Shown piece by piece: positions 1 through 11,451 of a stretch of 64,000 bases of DNA; position 1 is the first letter of the stretch, and each line of letters opens with the position of its first letter. The DNA lies in the NCBI RefSeq assembly GCF_028858725.1, contig NC_084760.1:66779867-66843866 (forward strand), in the 5' to 3' direction. The notes beneath the pieces were generated by a model. It saw only the letters and a program-made list of their open reading frames with translations. It was not told the DNA's origin and made no database searches. The translations under genes were made by a program, and so were the position numbers. The stretch comes from Colius striatus (lineage: Eukaryota; Chordata; Aves; Coliiformes; Coliidae).

Positions 1-665
1 CAATAAAATCCTGGCCAGATCCTGTCACCAACTCAGAGCACGTACCTGTAAAACACCACCTCTCTTTAACAGTTATGACAAGGCAGCTTTCCACAAAAAG
101 TTCCAGTTAAACGTAAGGAAAAATTACCGTTCAGGTGAGGGAGCCCTGGCACAGGCTGCCCATGGAGGTTTCCAAACCCACCTGGACACGTTCCTGCGTG
201 ACCTGATCTAGGTGGACCTGCTTTAGCTGGGGCTTTTGACTGGATGGCCTTTAGAAGTCCCTTCCAGCCCTCACCGTTCTGTGATTCTATGACCCAGTGA
301 CAGGCTTAAAAGCCCGTAATATGACTGTTACACGGGTTTCCTGAGCCGCTATAAACAACGCTGCGGGAAACAGAAGGTGCTTATTTTGGCCTGCAAAAGT
401 TCAGGGAGGCCGAGTGTGCCATAAGCCACACACGGTCATGGTAAAATCACCCCTAAGAGCAGCTAGGAGCGGCGGGACGCTCAGACCAGGACAAGTCCGA
501 GCCCCGAGCCCTGCTCCCCCTTCTCTCGCCAGGGGACATAAATCTTCACAGAATCCTGGGGTGAAGAACAAGCCGAGGAAGACCCATCCCCACCGCCGCT
601 CTCCTCAGGGCCTTCTCCCCTAAGGGTGCCTCAACCCACCCCACTACCCGCCTGCACTTCCTCAC
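1..665 (-). other. PSMB1: PSMB1 intron 1 (part)
   Basis: This is the intron downstream of the first PSMB1 coding exon. It begins at the GTGAGG donor just left of 666 and runs off the window. The only recognisable content is a CR1 3' fragment at about 70-292. The rest, about 293-660, is moderately GC-rich with no exon that I can support. Confidence 0.8.
70..292 (+). repeat. CR1 LINE, 3' fragment
   Basis: The sequence carries the usual CR1 3' blocks in order: a degenerate AAGTTCCAGTTAAACG segment, GGGAGCCCTGGCACAGGCTGCCC, the CACCTGGACACGTTCCTG block, and a TTCTGTGATTCTATGA tail ending at 292. It is heavily 5'-truncated. It lies antisense to PSMB1 in intron 1. Confidence 0.9.
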
Positions 666-1180
666 CCTCCGTTGAAGGTGTAGGGTGAGAAGCGGTGCTG
701 CGCGGGGGCGTCGAGCTCGTAGTCCCTCTCCGGCCTGAAGCCCGCGTAACCAGCGGCGGCGGACAGCATCGCTGCGGCGCAGCTCCCTGCTGTCTCACGG
801 CAAGATGGCGGCACCGGAGCCGGAAGCGGCGTTGCGCCGCGGTAGGAGGGCGGCGGCTCGTCTCGGCTGCTCCGGAGGGCGCCGGCGGGCGCTCGCCGCT
901 CCGCGCCCGCCCTCACCTCCGCCGTCCGCCGCCTCCCCCGCCGGCCCCTCGGGCAGCGCTTTGCGCCCAGTGTCGGCGCTGTCGGCCCCCGAGCACACTG
1001 ATCTGTACGCAGTGGGGAGCCGTGGGCTGAGGGGCTCAGAGCGCCCCTGGCGTTGCGGCGGACCAGGAGCGCGGTGGCTCCTGCGGCGGCGAAGCGGGGA
1101 GCGCCTCGGGGAGGCCTGAGGAGTAAGGGTCGGGAAGCACGCAGCGTCTTTGCAGGGGGTGTCGGGCGCGGTGCTAGGCA
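660..1180 (-). promoter_or_regulatory. PSMB1: PSMB1 CpG-island promoter with YY1-like motif
   Basis: This is a dense CpG, GC-rich block around and upstream of the PSMB1 start codon. At 801-812 is CAAGATGGCGGC, a textbook YY1 motif, 32 bp upstream of the ATG on the PSMB1 strand and probably close to the transcription start. No TATA box is apparent. The long overlapping open frames here are products of GC-rich sequence and are not genes. Confidence 0.7.
666..769 (-). CDS. PSMB1: PSMB1 first coding exon (20S proteasome subunit beta type-1, partial gene)
   Basis: This exon encodes 34 residues plus two bases, beginning MLSAAAGYAG and ending RFSPYTFNGG. The end matches the mammalian PSMB1 N-terminus (RFSPYVFNGG), where the exon also stops just before the conserved TILAIAG segment. 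The ATG is at 769, and the donor GTGAGG follows position 666. PSMB1 is the non-catalytic beta6 subunit of the 20S proteasome core, and this exon covers the N-terminal extension ahead of the proteasome fold. The remaining exons should lie beyond the left edge; I saw none in 1-665. The gene is head-to-head with TBP, as in mammals. The stretch between residues 8 and 25 differs from the human sequence, which is usual for this variable leader. Confidence 0.93.
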
Positions 1181-1224
1181 CCGCGGAACGAGTACATGCC
1201 AGCGGGAAGGCTGTGTTGCCTTTC

Positions 1225-2032
1225 GGCGAGGTCTGGGCAGGCTGGAGAGTTGGGCAGAGAGGATCCTCATGAGTTCAACAAGGACCGGTGCAGAGTCCTT
1301 GCATCTGGGGAGGAACAACCCCATGCACCAGTACAGGCTGGGGATTGAACTGCTGGAGAGCAGCTCTGCAGAGAGACCTGGGAGTCCTGATTGACAGTAA
1401 ACTAACCATGAGCCAGCAATGTGCCCTCGAGGCCAAGAAGGCCAATGGCATCCTGGGATGCATCAAGAGTGTGGGCAATAGGTCGAGGGAGGTTCTGCTC
1501 CCCCTCTACTCTGCCCTGGTGAGGCCTCATCTGGAGCCCTGTGTCCAGTTCTGGGCTCCTCAGCTCAAGAGGGACAGGGAACTGCTGGAGAGAGTCCAGC
1601 ACAGGGCCACCAAGATCATCAGGGGACTGGAACATCTTTCATACGAGAAAAGGCTGCAGGAACTGGGGCTTCTTAGCCTGGGGAAAACTGAGGGGGGATC
1701 TCATTAACATTTATCAGTACCTAAAGGGTGAGTGTCAAGAGGATGGGGAGACACTTCTTTTCTGTAGCGCCCAGTGACAAGGAGTAATGGACATCAAATG
1801 GAACACAAGAAGTTCCACTTAAACACAAGCAGAAACTTCTTTGGTGTTGAGGTGAGGGAGCTCTGGCACAGGCTGCCCAGGGAGGGTGTGGAGGCTCCTT
1901 CTCTGGAGATTTCCAAACCCACCTGGACACGTTCCTGTGTGACCTGATGGAGGGGAACCTGCTTTAGCATGGGCTTGGACTAGATGGTCCCTAGACGTCC
2001 CTTCCAACTGCCACCGTTCTGTGATTTTATGA
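1225..2032 (+). repeat. CR1 LINE, about 0.8 kb, in the PSMB1-TBP intergenic region
   Basis: This is the longest CR1 in the window. It begins near the block GGCTGGAGAGTTGGGCAGAG and covers the C-terminal part of the ORF2 reverse transcriptase region, including stretches reading [18 protein letters not shown] and [20 protein letters not shown]. It then runs through the 3' UTR blocks to GTTCTGTGATTTTATGA at 2032. It is 5'-truncated and its frames are interrupted. It sits between the PSMB1 and TBP CpG islands and separates the two divergent promoters. Confidence 0.93.
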
Positions 2033-2149
2033 AGGGCTGGAGTAGTAGCACAAAGAGGTGCCAGGGCAGAAGGACGGGGAGCAGGGCCGTGAACAGAGTG
2101 CATTTCAGGAGAAGCGGCACATTCTCCCACTCGGGAGGGGCCGCTGATG

Positions 2150-2900
2150 CTGAAATGTCCGCAGGAGCTGTGGGTAGCGGCGAGGCCTTGGCACTGCGGC
2201 TGCGCCGCTGCAACCGGTAAGCGGAGGTGATTTGCACGGACGGAAAACGGGGAGCAAGCTTGCAGCGCAGTGCCAACGCTGAGCGCTGCCGGGGGAGCGA
2301 CGGCGCCAGCCCGCTGAGGCGAGGCGCCGGGCTCCCGGCTGCGGGCGCCGAGGACCCCGCCGCCCCTCCCCGTCACGCAGGATGGCGGCGCGCGCGTGGC
2401 GGAAGTGACGAGCTCGGGCCGCGCCGGTGGCGCGGGGCGCACCTCGGGTCCCGCGGGCGCTGTGCAGCGGCGGCGGGCGGCGCCGGGAGCTGCAGGTACC
2501 GTCCCCTCCGCACCGCGGCCGCCGCGCCTCTCCGCGCCCGGGCGGGCGGCGGCGACAGCCAGCGCCAGCGGGACCGCCAGGGCGCGGGCCGGGACGGGCT
2601 TGGAGGGCGGGGGCGGTGCGCGAGGCCGCGCTCGCTCTGCGCTTCCCCGCTGCCGGGACTGGGGCCCTCCGGGCCGGCCGGAGCTGCGGGGAAAGGGGTG
2701 CTGCGGCGGGGAGGTGGCGCCCACCCCTTCTTTCCCCTTCGTTCGGGGGCGAGCGGCGGCCGTCGGTGCCAAGGTGGGATGGGCGCGGGCAGCGGCGTGA
2801 CTGCAACGGTCACCGCCATCGCCTGTGACGGCGGGCGGGCGGGATAGGCGGCGGCTGCGCGCTACTGGGGCCCGTCTGCGGGAGGAGGCGAGTTCTCACG
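2150..2900 (+). promoter_or_regulatory. TBP: TBP CpG-island promoter and probable noncoding first exon
   Basis: This is a very CpG-rich block. At 2378-2390 is CAGGATGGCGGCG (YY1-like), and at 2399-2410 is GCGGAAGTGACG (ETS core fused to a CRE-like half). Together they resemble a TATA-less housekeeping start. A noncoding first exon probably begins here. Possible donors are GCAG/GTACCG after 2495 and a stronger ACCG/GTAAGC after 2215; the sequence alone does not decide between them. A coding start in this block is unlikely, because the recognised TBP initiator is at 4293. Confidence 0.6.
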
Positions 2901-4104
2901 CCGAAACTGGCTACTGTGTGCTCTGAGGGAGATTCTGAAAGGCGGCTGGGCCTCGTCGTTCTCTGAGTGTCTCTCGCCTCGGGACTCTTGTTTCCCCCAC
3001 AGAAACGCTGCCCGGCCCTCGTGGTGCGGGCAGGCCACGGTGAGGTGGTTACAAGATGGACCTCTGCGTAGGAGGTGTCCACAGCGCGGGTTCTGGCATG
3101 CCCGGGACCTAGGCTTATTACTGAGCAGCTGGGCTGTTGGGGAGTTTACTTTGTTTCTTCTAGAGTAATGTTGAGGCTTCTGATTTACTACCGTGTCCAG
3201 GTTGTACAGCCTGGATGCTCGTGTTCAATACCTTTGGTGAAGGTAAAGATGGTAGTATCTTGTGATGAAGGGATAGAAAAGCGTGCCTTTTCCATTGCAG
3301 CATAAATATTAGTGTAATTCTGGGCTCTTACACCTGAAAAAAAAAAGGCTGAATAGGCTTTCTTCAGATTTTGAGGTGGTTTATCTCTGGCCTAAAAATA
3401 ACCTTGTGTATTTCAGGCAATGTAAATTAATGGAAGAATATTTGATGCCAAGGTGTAGCACTTAAATATTCTGCCTGTGTTGTTTATTTCTATAATACAG
3501 CAACAGAGGTCTTGTTAAAAAAACCATAAACTGACTTAAACATCACACATACATTTCTTTTGTCTGCCTGAAACTGGCTTTGATTCATTTTCCTCATAAA
3601 GCAAATGTTGCTGTTGTTTGGGATCTGTTAGTGCTTTATTTTGTGGAAGAGGCTTTCTGAGTTCTGATTTGACCAGTGATGCTTTAAAAAAATATTTTTA
3701 GAAGCCCGAACCTTAAAATTACCAGGAAGAGACTTCCAAACAATCTGTCAGTAAGCTGGTTAGCAGTCAGGGGAAAACTGAATTCTAAAGCAGAAAAAGA
3801 AATCAATGCTTTTCCAGCTAAAGCAAAGCTTGGAGAAGAATGAACATGAGCAGCTTGAGCTGTTTGTGCAGCAGGCTTCAGTTAGACAGAGGCCTGCTCA
3901 TGTGAGCCAGGCTGCCTGCCAGGGACTTCAGCAGCAGCACACTGCAAAGTTTCTACAGAATGTGCCTGGAAAAGGTTATTTTTATGGTGTGTGTGTTTCA
4001 ACGTTCTTATATTTGCACGTAGGTGTCTCTGACTCAGCAGCTGATAGTTTTGCGGTTGGTTTTGTGTTTAGATATTATTCTCAAGATGTTTTTTCTCTTT
4101 TCAG
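2901..4104 (+). other. TBP: TBP intron 1 (5'-UTR intron)
   Basis: After the CpG island the sequence turns AT-rich and ends in the pyrimidine tract TTTTTTCTCTTTTCAG at about 4089-4104. I see no repeats and no credible exon in it. Confidence 0.55.
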
Positions 4105-4292
4105 GCTTTGATTAGTATTTTAGACTCAAAACACATTCTTCTGGAGCTGATGTTTTCCTAACGCTTTCAATTTGGCTTAAGAAGCTGCTTGGCTGGAATG
4201 TTTTAAAGGGTTAAAAGCCCCATAGGATTTGAAGTTAATTTGAATTAATTGAAGGAAATACTTCTGGCCTCACCAAAGAGATAACTGGAATC

Positions 4293-7200
4293 ATGGATCA
4301 GAACAACAGCTTGCCACCCTACGCTCAAGGCTTAGCCTCCCCTCAGGTAAAACCAAATGATGTAACATGCAACTATGATCTGGATTTCTTTGTGAAAATG
4401 TTTTCTTACGTGTAACTTCAGGATTTTTTGTTTGCAGACTTGAAAAATTCCACAAGGTATTGAATAATACTAACACAAAGCAGATTTTTAAACCCATCCA
4501 TTTGTATATCCAGAAGTATAAGAAATATGCCAGATCTGTGGGGTTCCTTTTGGTTTGAAACGTGACTGACAAGTTGGAACTAAGAATGTTGATGGTGCCT
4601 TTTTAAAAGTAACATTGGTCCTGGGCTGTCGCTGTGCTGGAATGCATCTGGTGCGACGGGAACAGTCTTTGTTCAGACAATTGCAGGTTAAATCCTGGGT
4701 CAAAGCTGAGACATGCTTGCAAGGCAGTATGAGAATTGTGTCAGCATCAGCGGCTGCAGGTGAATAACGCTAGAGCTGACAGATCCCTAGAGATAGTATT
4801 TTGTTCAGTAGAAGAACTGCATTTCCAAGAGCTGTCTGTATTTAGTGAGTGACTACTGTATGCCTCAGGTTGGATGTTTGTTGCTTATGTTGATGTGTTT
4901 TTAGACTCTTCCAGAAAACTTTTTTTTCTTAAAAAGAAATTCATGACCATGAGATCTGTGGTTTCTGTTCCATCCTTTCTTCTGTAGGGTGCAATGACTC
5001 CAGGAATTCCAATTTTTAGCCCAATGATGCCGTATGGCACAGGACTGACACCACAGCCTGTCCAGAGCACCAACAGCCTGTCCATCCTAGAGGAGCAGCA
5101 GCGGCAGCAGCAGCAGCAGCAGCAGCAACAAGCAGCTCAACAATCAACGTCACAGCAGGCGACACAGGGAACATCTGGGCAAACTCCTCAGCTCTTCCAC
5201 TCACAGACTCTTACCACAGCCCCTTTACCTGGAACCACACCTCTCTACCCCTCTCCCATGACTCCGATGACTCCAATAACTCCAGCAACGCCGGCATCTG
5301 AGAGCTCTGGGATAGTGCCACAGCTGCAGTGAGTGTCCCGTGTGTTAGTGCAGCATGTCCTTTCTCAGGGAGCCCTTTAAAGACTCAGGACCAAAGCCAG
5401 TTCAGGAATTGGGTACTGAATTTTGGTGGGAAGGGAGATCCTGAGAATTTATGGGCCTTCTCTAGCAATGTGAATAATTTTTGCTTTTATTTTAAGCTTG
5501 GCTTCGTTACTAAACCACTTAGTAATATAAACAGTTTCTTAGTGATCTGTCAACCATACTAGTGGAGGACGTTGCACCTGTCTTTATTTAGCACCGTTGT
5601 AACGTTTGACCCTACGCACTTTAGGAGACAGTCATGCTTTAGCTGTGAAGTAGTCTGGGTTGACAGTCTGATATTTCAAAATATATACACCTGGGAACAT
5701 ATTCTTCTTTGGAGAATATTCATTCTCATTTGGAGAATATTCATCACTGTAGACTTGTGACCCATTCACAGAAAAGGAAATAGCTCCACTTTGAGCTTTG
5801 AGCAAAGCAGAATACAAGAATTATCACAGCTGAAGGGGAATTAGAAGGGGTAGGGAGGAAGAAACTAGTTGCTAGTCTGGGAGCTAGAGCTGAGTTGTAC
5901 TTAATAGTCAGTGTTCCCTTTTCTAGTTCATGTCTACAGGTAAGCTTATAATGAAAAAAATATTCCCAGGTCTAGAAGTTAAAGTATTTTCACTGAACTT
6001 TAAAGAGACTTTTAAGCAATTTGTGGAAGGCACAAAGAGAATTGATTGATAACATGAATTATTCCCTGAAAGAGTAGTTCCTCTCATTTCATTTTTTCCC
6101 CACTGAGGATCTTTTAGATTTCGGGATTTTCCCAGAAAACAGGTTTCCAAGGAAATTTTGCATCTAGGAACTTCTTTCTTTTAAACTTTCTAGAGACCTG
6201 GTATCCCATTCTCTGGCAGTGGGTTTACCTCCTGGATTATTTCCACTTAGCCCTGCACCCCTTCTTCCTCCTTGAAGGGCATACCAAGGAAAATTTCAGG
6301 TAGTACTATTGCTGCCTCCTTTTCTTCTGTTTGCAGCAGCTTCCCTGATTGTGATTGGGGCTCTCAGCATCAAGATTTTTTTCTGCCAAACTGAGATAGA
6401 GATTTTTCTCATGGAACATTGTGTCCAGTTCTGGGCCCCTCAGTTCAAGAAGGACAGGGAGCTGCTGGAGAGAGTTCAGTGCAGGGCCACAAGGATGATG
6501 GAGTGGAGCGTCTCTCTTATGATGAAAGGCTGAGGGAACCAGGGCTCTTCAGGTTGGAGAAGAGGAGACTGAGGGGTCACCTCATTAATGTTTACAAATA
6601 CGTAAAGGGCGGATGTCGGGAGGATGGAGCCAGGCTGTTTTCAGTGATGTCCAATGGGGCAGTGGGTACAAGCTGGAACATAAGAGGTTCCAAAGAAATA
6701 CAAGATAAAACTTCACTGTGAGGGTGATGAGGCACTGGAACAGGCTGCCCAGATGGGTTGTGGAGTCTCCTTCTCTGGAGACATTCCAAACCCACCTGGA
6801 TGAGTTCCTGTATGACCTACTGTAGGTGGTCCTGCTCTGGCAGGGGGGTTGGACTGGATGATCTTTTGAGGTCCCTTCCAGCCCTTGAGATTCTGTGATT
6901 CTGTGGAACAGCTGGCAGAGAAGGAGGAATGAGCAATCACGCCTTAGCAGCTACTGCCCTACAAAAAGAGGTTCCAGAGCCAAACCACACTGCTCAGTGC
7001 TCCTGTCGGTAGAAAGAGGGTCATTCAAACTCACTTGGAGAAATAAATTATTAAAAAAAAAGTAGAATGAATCAAGCTTGGTTAAGAATGAAGAAGACAC
7101 AGGAATTATCATATTTTTAATGTGTTTCCTTGACTGTCTCCAGGAATATTGTCTCTACGGTGAATCTCGGTTGCAAGCTTGACCTGAAAACTATCGCGCT

Positions 7201-10200
7201 TCGTGCCCGAAATGCTGAATATAATCCCAAGGTAAGAGGAATTAATGTATTGGAGTTGATCCTGTAACACATATGTCAGATGCACAGCTTCTGCACAGGG
7301 TGTAGTTTGCTGAAACACGCTGAAAAAACAACCTTCCTGCTGCAGGTTTTATACCATAGTTAAAAAAGAACTCTTTAATAAACTGGAACATTCCAACAAA
7401 TTAGTAAAAAGCATTTTTGTGCTGATGTGGCTGTGTTTTATTTTGGCAGATTTAGGAAGAATACAGCAGGTTTAGGAAGAACCTAACCAACAGTGTAATA
7501 CATTGGCCAAGTTGTTTGCTGTAGAGCTGACCTCTGATGCTATTTGTATGGACACGTTTGTTCGTGGTGCTCAGAAAGTTCCTTTTTCATATTACGGTGA
7601 AATACCTGATGATCAACTCTTCTTCCTCATCTCCCAGTGAGGTGAAAGGAAGGAAGGAAGGATTCAACTCCTGGGTTCCTGCCAGAGTCACGGTTATTCT
7701 GTAAATGTAGTGGCTTTCTCCACCTCTCTGCTCCCTTGAAATTCTGGTGGTTGCAGCGCAGTCACTCATTCTTCTGCAGTCTCACTGTTCTTTCCTATTG
7801 TCCCCAAATACTCCTTGCTCCTGAAGTCCGGGTTTGGTGGCACAGCAAAATGAAATGGAGGTTTTGGGGGAGGTTTTTTGCATGTTGACTTATAAGTTGC
7901 CTGCTGCATCTAAATAGCAACGTGTTAAATTCTGTGTGGGATGGAATTAGCTCAGGAAACTTTAAACAGTGGTAGAAAACCTGGGGTGCTGAATCAAGAG
8001 AATGATGTCCATTTTTCTTTCAGGTGGCCACTCTTGGAAATGTTATCTTTGCAGCCACAGTAGCTGTTTCCAATAAATGCTTAGGTGTTGTGTAGTTGAA
8101 TTGACTTGCCTTGGGAAGGCCTCAGGTTTCTTGGGGTGCAGGGCTTTGTTTGGTTTAATATTTGGGATTTTGCTTTTGTTTACCTGAACTCTGCTCTCAA
8201 AGGTAAAGCACATGTGCAGACACATGTGGTATATGCTACTGTAAGGTCGTATCAGTGATGCTGTTATGTAATAGCACGTGAATAAGGTATTAGTGCAGCC
8301 AAGAATGGAGCAGGCTGTGGTAACTCTTAAAATAGGGGTAGGTGGCTGTGTAAAACTTGGAGGCTAGAATAACCAATACAAATGCTGTTCTCCACAGCTG
8401 AGAGAAGGGTTACATAACACACTCCTGACTTTTCATCATTACACTCATCTGTCAGAAAAGGCTGTTGCTTGGCTGTATTATTGAAGACATATTTTGACAA
8501 ATGTGCTGTTAGGTAAAACCCACGCTACTGCCTTGGTTTTGTCAGCAGAACAGTTTATGGGACTGCTTGGTGAGCTGGTCCAAGTTAAAAATAGTAGACA
8601 AACGGGTGAGTGTGTGAGTAGGTATGCCTACATCAGCCTCCCGTATCTCTTGCTTCAAAGAGTTTAAGAATATATGGCATTGCAGGCAGAGATGTTACGG
8701 TACTTCAAATAAAAAGCTAGAGCTAACTGGGCTGCTGTGCTCTTCTGTGGTAGTTGAGGTGACTTGTGTTTACACAGAACTTTAATCCCCAGCTGTTCTA
8801 TTTGCTGGTACACTAACACTGTCCAGTTTTTTAAGACACAGAAACAAACCAGATAAAATATTTGCAGAGTCTTTCATCCTGCTTAAAACAAATTTCAAGA
8901 TGTGTGGAGGACCTTTTCTTTTTAAAAAAATGTTATTTTTAGGATTGTTGCTGTGTTGCAAATGTTATTAGCATTATTTCTGTATTGCATACATGGCACT
9001 GAGAGGTGATCTTATTCAAACAGGAATGTGGTGGTAAATATCCTTCCTGTCTGACTCTCCCTCTCGGGGCATGTGTTTGAAACTGCCTATGATTTAAGCA
9101 TTTCAAGTAAATTTTGAGTGATCCCTCAGTATGTTTGAACTTAGTATTTCTTTGCAGTGCAATGTAACTCAGTTATGCAGATGTGGTTTTCATGTAATGA
9201 TGACAGCACTATGTCACTAAGAGTCTCCCTGCTCACATTTCAGCGTTTTGCTGCTGTTATTATGAGAATAAGAGAGCCACGTACCACTGCACTTATCTTC
9301 AGCTCTGGAAAAATGGTGTGCACGGGAGCAAAAAGGTATGTCTATGCTTTAAAAGCAAACTGATTCAGGCTGTCTTTTGTGTTGTACTGTGGTGCTGTAG
9401 AAGTACCATTATTTGTATATATACAACAGAGTTGTACAGGTACAACTAAGATTGCTTCCTAGTTCTTTCCAGTAGATCAACAGACATTTCTACACCAAAT
9501 GTCTTTTCACAACTGAAAGGATTTCCTCACAGGAGTGAAAGGGGTCCTTCTGTTTCTGAAGCCATTTCATGCAGCCTAATGAACTGGTTTGCACATGTTA
9601 CTATATTCTTTTTGGCTTTGGCTTTGCAGTTATCTGGGTTTTTTTTCTTAATATGTTAAGATTTTCATTGACTATGTGGTGGAACCGCTTCAACTGTAGG
9701 GGCAGCGGAAGAGCGATTGTTGAACAGTTTCATTCATCACAGGCCAAGAGCTCCAAGTCTTTGCTCCCTGTAGTCTGATATGTTCTTAACACTATCATTG
9801 AAGCGTAAGGATTGAAAACTCAACATAACTCCAGTTAACTCCAGTAGGCAGGAGAGAAATTCTACTCTGAAGAAGTCTGTTAGGAGTCCAGAAGGAATAT
9901 GCTAATGAGTGGAGTGATACAGGAAATGTTTTCTCTGCATGGTGATGCTTAAGTTCAAGTTGTCTTCCTCTGCATTAGGAGCAACAAAATCCTCAACTGG
10001 TTTACAGAACTAAAGCAAACAGTTCTGCAACAGGGTGTGAGGCCGTGCAGTTGTGTTAAACCCAGGTTTGAATGCCTGGGCTGAATCAAGCAGAGGATTT
10101 GAGCAGTTCACAGATTTTTTTTTTTTTTTAATAGGGAAATATATATTTTTGTAGGAGTTCAAAGTTGTTCTACACTGAAAACTTCAGTTTTCACATCCCA

Positions 10201-11451
10201 TTAGGGGGACTCGGGTTGATGTTTTAAGAGTGTGAAGTACGTGAATTTTTACTGTTTTCTGCCTCATGAACAACGAGTACAACATTGACAGTGTTCAGGA
10301 TCCTAGTACCAAAATCAGCATGCAATCCAGTGCTGGTTGTTAATTTTGGATGTCAGAATTTTGCATGTGACTGTCCCCTCCCCCTCAACACAGACTTTTT
10401 TCTCCCTAGTGACATATTTGCGGTTTAATGCTATTTGCTTCAAGTAATACTTTACTGAGGAAATCACATGGATGTCATTTTCTCACTTCAGTGAGGAACA
10501 ATCCAGACTGGCAGCAAGGAAGTATGCAAGAGTTGTTCAGAAACTGGGTTTTCCTGCAAAATTTTTGGATTTTAAAATTCAGAACATGGTGGGCAGCTGT
10601 GATGTGAAATTTCCCATCAGATTAGAAGGATTGGTGCTCACACATCAGCAGTTCAGCAGGTAAGAAACGGCTTGCTTATGTTTATTCTTGCTGCATCCAC
10701 TTTGATCATTCCTTTGTACCAGAGGGAAACCTGCATCTTTGTTCCCATCATTGCACTTCCTGGGTTGTAACTGTGGTTGCCCAATATGAACCCATCAGAA
10801 CGATCTTCCCTGCTCCTCTCTCCAAGTTTCAGTGAGGTCCACATCTGCTCTGCCCTTTCCTGCAGATGAAAGACTGGACTGTGTGTCTGCAAGGACATTC
10901 AAACACTGTCACTCCCTTTCTGTTACAGCTACGAGCCAGAATTGTTCCCTGGTTTAATCTACAGAATGATCAAGCCAAGAATTGTTCTGCTGATTTTTGT
11001 TTCTGGAAAAGTAGTTTTAACTGGTAAGTGAAGACAGTACTTTACTCCAGTGGGTTAGACTGAGACTGTATGACAGGGAACACACACAGACACCAGACGT
11101 ATGTCAGCTTCTGCAGAAATGATGTCTAGAAGAATACCATTTGCAAGTATAGCATGAGCACAAAGAGCCTTAAGAAAGCTTTACCAGTTACCAGAATAAA
11201 CAGAAGGCTGGTAACGTATGCTCTATACAAGATATGTATTAAGAAAAGAGAGAGAAGAGGCATTTATGGATATGCATAGGTTTTATATGGAGCCACATTC
11301 AAATAAACAGTCTGAGAGCTAAAATGATTTGGCAAAAGGTTACAAACTAACCAATTTCCCTGTTTTTCTAGGTGCTAAAGTAAGGGCAGAAATCTACGAA
11401 GCATTTGAAAACATCTATCCTATTTTAAAGGGATTCAGAAAGACCACGTAA
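4293..11451 (+). CDS. TBP: TBP, TATA-box-binding protein, complete coding region in 7 coding exons
   Basis: TBP is the DNA-binding core of TFIID, TFIIIB and SL1. Coding exons: 4293-4346, 4988-5328, 7144-7231, 9244-9335, 10492-10659, 10929-11023, 11372-11451 (918 nt, 305 aa). All introns are GT-AG and the phases join correctly. The protein starts [18 protein letters not shown]. It has a short glutamine tract (residues 55-66, broken by R57), then the [15 protein letters not shown] region, then the two-repeat saddle domain from about residue 128 to the end. The four phenylalanines that kink DNA fall at about 163, 180, 254 and 271. The C-terminus is GFRKTT, as in mammals. Human TBP is 339 aa; nearly all of the difference is the shorter Q tract. 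The start agrees with every known vertebrate TBP. The 5' UTR exon carrying the ATG probably begins at 4105. TBP is head-to-head with PSMB1 and tail-to-tail with PDCD2, as in mammals. Confidence 0.97.
5096..5131 (+). repeat. TBP: CAG/CAA glutamine tract in TBP exon 3
   Basis: The codons are two CAG, one CGG (Arg), seven CAG and two CAA, giving QQ-R-Q9. In humans this position holds the expandable tract of spinocerebellar ataxia 17. Here it is short, and the pure CAG run is only seven codons. Confidence 0.95.
5329..7143 (+). other. TBP: TBP intron between the Q-tract exon and the first core-domain exon
   Basis: The donor GTGAGT begins at 5329, inside a glutamine codon (CA/G), and the acceptor CAG ends at 7143. 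The intron holds a CR1 copy at 6414-6904 and a small direct duplication of GGAGAATATTCAT at about 5712 and 5733. I see nothing else. Confidence 0.85.
6414..6904 (+). repeat. CR1 LINE fragment in a TBP intron, sense orientation
   Basis: It starts abruptly inside ORF2 (CATTGTGTCCAGTTCTGGGC), passes through the ERLREPGLF-type region and the 3' UTR blocks, and ends GAGATTCTGTGATTCTGTGG. It is 5'-truncated with decayed frames. Its subfamily tail differs slightly from that of the 1225-2032 copy. Confidence 0.92.
7232..9243 (+). other. TBP: TBP intron, no recognisable content
   Basis: This 2.0-kb intron has donor GTAAGA and acceptor TTTCAG. I see no repeat, no exon-like open frame and no structured RNA in it. 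Confidence 0.75.
9336..10491 (+). other. TBP: TBP intron, no recognisable content
   Basis: The donor is GTATGT and the acceptor is CACTTCAG. The intron contains a T-rich run at about 10117-10129 and otherwise unremarkable AT-rich sequence. Confidence 0.75.

Noticed and set aside
662-1324. 220-codon open frame on the minus strand covering PSMB1 exon 1
   Set aside because: Only the last 35 codons are PSMB1. The upstream part is low-stop GC-rich 5' flank and CR1 sequence with no protein-like pattern.
1288-1777. Open frames resembling a protein ([24 protein letters not shown])
   Set aside because: These are decayed CR1 ORF2 remnants, not a host gene. The same applies to frames at 6309-6721, 17004-17207, 21031-21437 and 58798-59304.
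2105-2847. Overlapping frames of 130-317 codons on both strands at the TBP CpG island
   Set aside because: The composition is Arg/Pro/Ala-rich in all six frames, typical of CpG islands. There are no domains and no consistent splice structure.
5329-5334. Reading through the end of TBP exon 3 to the TGA at 5331 as a truncated TBP
   Set aside because: The CA/GTGAGT donor and the next exon (G AAT ATT GTC) restore the conserved QLQNIVSTV join, so the stop is intronic.
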